From NCBI RefSeq assembly GCF_014805685.1, contig NC_060892.1:14700990-14764989 (forward strand): a stretch of DNA of 64,000 nucleotides, written 5' to 3'. Each line of letters opens with the position of its first letter. Positions within the stretch are counted from its first letter, which is position 1. A model generated the notes under the pieces. That model searched no databases and had not been told where the DNA came from. It was given only the letters and a program-made list of their open reading frames with translations. The position numbers were made by a program, and so were the translations under genes. Positions 60,313 through 64,000 of the stretch are shown here, piece by piece. This stretch comes from Silurus meridionalis. Its lineage: Eukaryota; Chordata; Actinopteri; Siluriformes; Siluridae.

Positions 60313-60536
60313 TATTTCAGCTTCTCCCATTAGGGGTCGCCACAGCGAATCATCTGCATGTTTGATTTGGCGCATGTTTTTACGCTGGATGCCCTTCCTA
60401 ACGCAACCCTTCCCATTTATCCGGGCTTGGGACCGGCACTAAGGCTTGTGCAACCCTAATGACTAGGGTTGGTTCCCTGACCGGGGATCGAACCCGGGCC
60501 GCAGCGGTGCGAGCGCCGCATCCTAACCACTAGACC
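60313..60536 (-). mobile_element. tRNA-Glu-derived SINE with RTE-like 3' tail
   Basis: On the minus strand the head at 60536-60473 is closely similar to tRNA-Glu. It has an A box (tagtggttagga, complement of 60521-60532), an anticodon arm with loop ctcgcac, and a B box (ggttcgatcc, complement of 60485-60494). The first acceptor/5' bases are missing and the anticodon position reads CGC instead of CUC, so it is not a functional tRNA. The body contains gccggtcccaagcccggata, and the 3' end cgctgtggcgacccctaatg is shared with the RTE LINE. A short ttttcag/tttcag pair may be the target duplication. Confidence 0.85.
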
Positions 60537-60679
60537 TTCTTTTCAGTCTTGAAAGAGCTTTTCATAGAGCAACTTGGAAAATATGTACCGGTAGATGTTA
60601 TTTAAGTAGAGTCTTAGATAACCAGTAAGGCTGACAAAGACCCCAGTAGTCTTACAGGCCCTTATTAGTGACAGACTGC

Positions 60680-61190
60680 ATTTTATGCTCAATTACTTTT
60701 TCTTTGTCTAAGTCTCCTTGTTGAGGCCTTGGTAACCTATGCAAGGGCAAAAACCTCCATCTTTTTTCTCCACAAAAAAAGAAACTTGTGCCTGCTGGCG
60801 AGGTGGAAGGGTGAATAATACCAGCAGCCAAAGTGTCTCAGATGTATTTTCTATGCCTTTGGTCTCTGGTCCAGTGTAGGAAAAAATCTTTCTCTGTGGG
60901 GTTAGTGCCTGGAAGCAGCTGGAGGAGTAGTGAGGTAGTAGACAGGTCGCTTTGTTTTTGATGAACACATTCTTCAGGTCATGAAACTCAGATAGGGCTT
61001 GGGACACCTAGGAAAGATAGGTTCAGCAGATGAAGGTAAATTCGCAAAGAAAAAGAATGTGAAATGGCAGGTGGGGCTCCACTCACACAATAACCCAGTG
61101 GACCAGTCGACATAAGGGTTATAGCAGCTTAGCTATAGAATGCCCTGGACAATGGAAAACTCAGGACAATGAGCCACAACTTTAATTGGT
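60680..61190 (-). mobile_element. Ty3/Gypsy pol relic
   Basis: Minus-strand pieces in order: YNPYVDWSTG and EWSPTCHF (end of the protease-to-RT linker, about 61130-61060), then LSEFHDLKNVF, RKIFSYTGPETKGIE, and VSFFVEKKDGGFCPCIGYQG followed by LNKE (about 60780-60715). The last block is the start of Gypsy RT (usually FFVxKKDGGLRPCIDYRGLN). Frames shift several times and the rest of RT, RNase H and integrase are not seen. The SINE at 60313-60536 lies immediately beyond the broken RT side. Confidence 0.75.
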
Positions 61191-64000
61191 TGTTATTAAT
61201 AGACAGGCATACAGAAGCAGTGATGCTCAAGTCTACCAAATTAAATGCCTTGCATTCGTGCCTTCCATCATTTGCATCTCCCATGTAAATCAACAACATT
61301 GTATAGTGTCATAAGTGGACTGACTGCTGCAAGATAAAGTATAACATGAAGAATCAGTTTTGGAGGATTAGAATTATGAGTTACAGTACATGAAAATCCT
61401 TTTCCTATGTTGGAAATTTAGAAAGTTTGTTTGATTTATAATAGTAGCTCTTACAGTATCTGCTCCACAATACTCTTTAGAAACATGCTTGACTGAAGTG
61501 GTGAATAAAAAGAAATGACATGTCTGTTAAGTTCTTAATCAGCATACAGATGAGAAATGAAGCAGGTTTAGGATATGACCTTCTGCTCTGTAGCTCATTT
61601 CTGCTAAAAACCAAAACAAAACGTCACCACATTGAAAATCTGCTCTCCATAAACATTAAAGCACCAAATGGGATTCCTTCATGCAAATCTCTATTGACAT
61701 CCTAATTTCATCCAAGACAAACTCTGGCTGTGCTTCAAAAGCCTGGAAGAATCTAAAGGATTCAAAGTGATAGCCTCTTTATTTCTAATACACCTTAGGG
61801 GCCAGATCTCAAACACCAGTCTAGTTCAAGAAAATCAGATTTTCATTCAAGTACTTCACTACAGAGCTGCACATTACAAATACCTGCTGTTTTTTTTATA
61901 GGTAAATAATACAAATATAAGTTATATATACAATACACATGGGTAGAGAAAAAATAAATGGTATATGCAGGGAAAAGTATTACACCAAAGCTGGTATAAA
62001 ATGGCAGTGGGAAAACATATAAAGGATCTAAAGTCAATTTTATACTATAAAAGTTTACCTTCTATCTGAAAATGTGAGATGCATTGATACCAATACCAAA
62101 AAATATACATAGAAAACATATTAGTCAAACAGAATAAAAATACAAATATTATATTTACACCGAAACTAAATACAAAATTGATTTTAAATATTGATGCCTG
62201 GAAAAGTAAGGTGAATAATAAATAAATAATTTGGTGTTAAAATGTAAAAAAAAAAAAATGTTCATTTAGAAAGCTGTATTATTTTGACTAATTTAAATGA
62301 TCAAAAAACATTATAGCAAATGTTTAAATTTGTGATAATGTGGTAATAATTTAACTTGCTATTGTACCGATTATTACATTATGATTCTGTACATTTGTAA
62401 TTCATATAATGCTGCTCCATTTAAACCCTTATTTTATGTTATTAATACATTATAATAATATTTTAGTGGTATTCATATATATATATTATATTATATTATA
62501 TAAATACAATAATATAGTAATTAAATTAATGAATGTATTGTTGTAATATAATGTAATATATTGATTAATAACTATTATTTAATATATTTAATATATTTCT
62601 ATTTTTATAGTATAATTTTTCCAAGAGTTGCTTCATTTAAATGGAAATAGCTGTTAGTGTTGCTGATCTGAATGTTATATACTAAGAAGAGATGGAAAAA
62701 ACGTTTATTTCCAGTTCAAAGTCTCAAACACGATTTCTTGGTCTCCGTTTCTTTGAAGTGGTCTCCTTTTTTTACTGTAAAATTCCACACAGCAGTGAGC
62801 ACCGATGACATTTCAATCATTCCCACCGAGCCGACCTTCAGAGTGTGTTTTTCTCCTCAGCTATTAACCAACAGTGTGTCTTTGATGGAGTTTATGATCC
62901 CGATTCACCTCCTCGCGCCCGTTTCTTCACTGGATTACTGCGTTTCTGCCCTTTACAATGCCACATCCACCTGCAGTGCATCTGATCTGTTTATCCTCTG
63001 AGCCAGCACGTCCCAAACCCTGAACTTGCTTCAGTCAGAAATACTGGCTTACAGGTGCGTCTAAAGTGTCAAGGACAGAAATGTGGACTACTTAGGGGAG
63101 AAACACTGCTCTTTATATTGGGCTTTGTGTTTTCTAAAGACTGGTTAGTAAGTGATGACCTTCTGGATATCATTGTGTGGGAAAAGGCCTTAGAAACCTT
63201 ACAAAGAAGGAAACAAAACACCATATACACCTAAAAGGAAATGGAGAAACAAAAGAAACAAAAGGTTTCACACTAGTGCTTTGATCTAAAGTTTGAGCAC
63301 ACAATGCCATGACTGAAGTAGAAATATACATAAAATCAGGACTAGAAAAGCAGTTTTATTATACTTTGTTTCTGTAATCTAGTATGGCTTTGACACATAT
63401 TTAACTTGAGTATAAATAAAATTATACATAATTACATAATTAGTTCAAGGGGAAAAATGACATTTTACTTACATTTCTATTTAGAATTTGTTTATTATAT
63501 TTCATTTAAACAAATTAATTGTATATGAGAGGAAACTTCAGGATGTGTTGTGAAAGAAAAATAATAAATAAATAAGTAATAAATAACTTCTGGGTGTTGA
63601 TAGTAACGCTTCTGTAATATAAGCATTCATTGCTTAGTTATGCTGTTGAATATTGGAATTTAATTAGTAAGAGGGTATTGACTCGTTTCTTACAACAGCA
63701 GCTCTGACAGTCATTCCAAATTCAAATCACAGGTTTATTTTAATGTGCTCATTAAAATATTTTGTCATTGATGTCAAATAACCTACACAGGGCCTTGTAT
63801 ACTACTAAATAAAAAACTAAAAACTGTGCTGTATGCAGATTTGAAATGTATTACCCTGGCTGTGATAAGGCTTTCTGTAAGTAGAATGTTCTAAACCTTA
63901 AATCAATGGGGTGGGGCTGGTGAGGCGTCAGGACACAGAGGGTGAAGAGAACCGAGCTGTTCTTTTTATTAGCAAGCACTTTTCAGCACTATGCTTTTCA
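61191..64000. other. unannotated upstream sequence
   Basis: No exon or repeat family is recognised. A 109-residue plus-strand frame at 62672-63001 with locally higher GC (about 62780-63010) has no identifiable domain; it may be a conserved non-coding block or chance. Confidence 0.35.

Noticed and set aside
60473..60536. A genuine tRNA-Glu gene
   Set aside because: The acceptor 5' bases are missing, the anticodon position is altered, and the sequence continues into a SINE body with an RTE-like tail.
62672..63001. A coding exon of 109 residues
   Set aside because: No domain, splice-site pair or family resemblance is recognisable; composition alone is not enough.

Overview
The window looks like teleost fish nuclear DNA, probably an otophysan such as a catfish; this is my judgement from repeat style, not a computed assignment. 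It is AT-rich, full of long (CA/GT)n, (TA)n and (GA/CT)n tracts, and crowded with Tc1/mariner-type, hAT-type, CR1/L2/Rex-like and RTE-like elements. I see no operon-like gene layout, CRISPR array or prokaryotic feature.

One host gene is supported: the first coding exon of a polypeptide N-acetylgalactosaminyltransferase, best matched to galnt18, on the minus strand at 21405-21642. A GT splice donor follows it, and a CpG-rich leader and promoter lie at about 21643-22120. Positions 1-21404 are therefore the 5' part of galnt18 intron 1, and 22121-64000 is sequence upstream of the gene in which I recognise no other host exon.

Intron side (1-21404): Tc1-type relics (427-735, 1763-2215, 9711-9860), an unassigned TIR element (2802-3584), and two inverted copies of one hAT element (4103-5099 with a perfect 8-bp target duplication, and 10991-11901 inside a TA microsatellite). 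Between these copies lie a BED zinc-finger transposase fragment and a LINE 3' half. That LINE half, with 506 bp of flank, is tandemly duplicated (6031-7909 and 7910-9778). The rest is microsatellites, LINE 3' ends and plain intron.

Upstream side (22121-64000): quiet DNA from 22121 to 26170, a degenerate periodic repeat (26190-26770), LINE relics (28372-29874), and a hAT element with a perfect 8-bp target duplication (30565-31095). Further on are a minisatellite split by a LINE-tailed repeat (38760-40250), nested DNA transposons (40258-41516; 44677-45514), and a Tc1 deletion derivative beside telomere-like hexamers (47463-47970). A solo LTR sits inside a hAT element inside a LINE (50800-53456). 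An RTE-type insertion has about 142-bp direct repeats on both sides (57022-57879). A tRNA-Glu-derived SINE (60313-60536) carries the same 3' tail as that RTE element, and a Gypsy pol relic lies at 60680-61190.

Apart from galnt18 there is no gene network here. The interest lies in transposon archaeology: a likely LINE/SINE partnership, nested insertions that can be ordered in time, and a duplication that is either very recent or an assembly artefact. I found no convincing new protein system.
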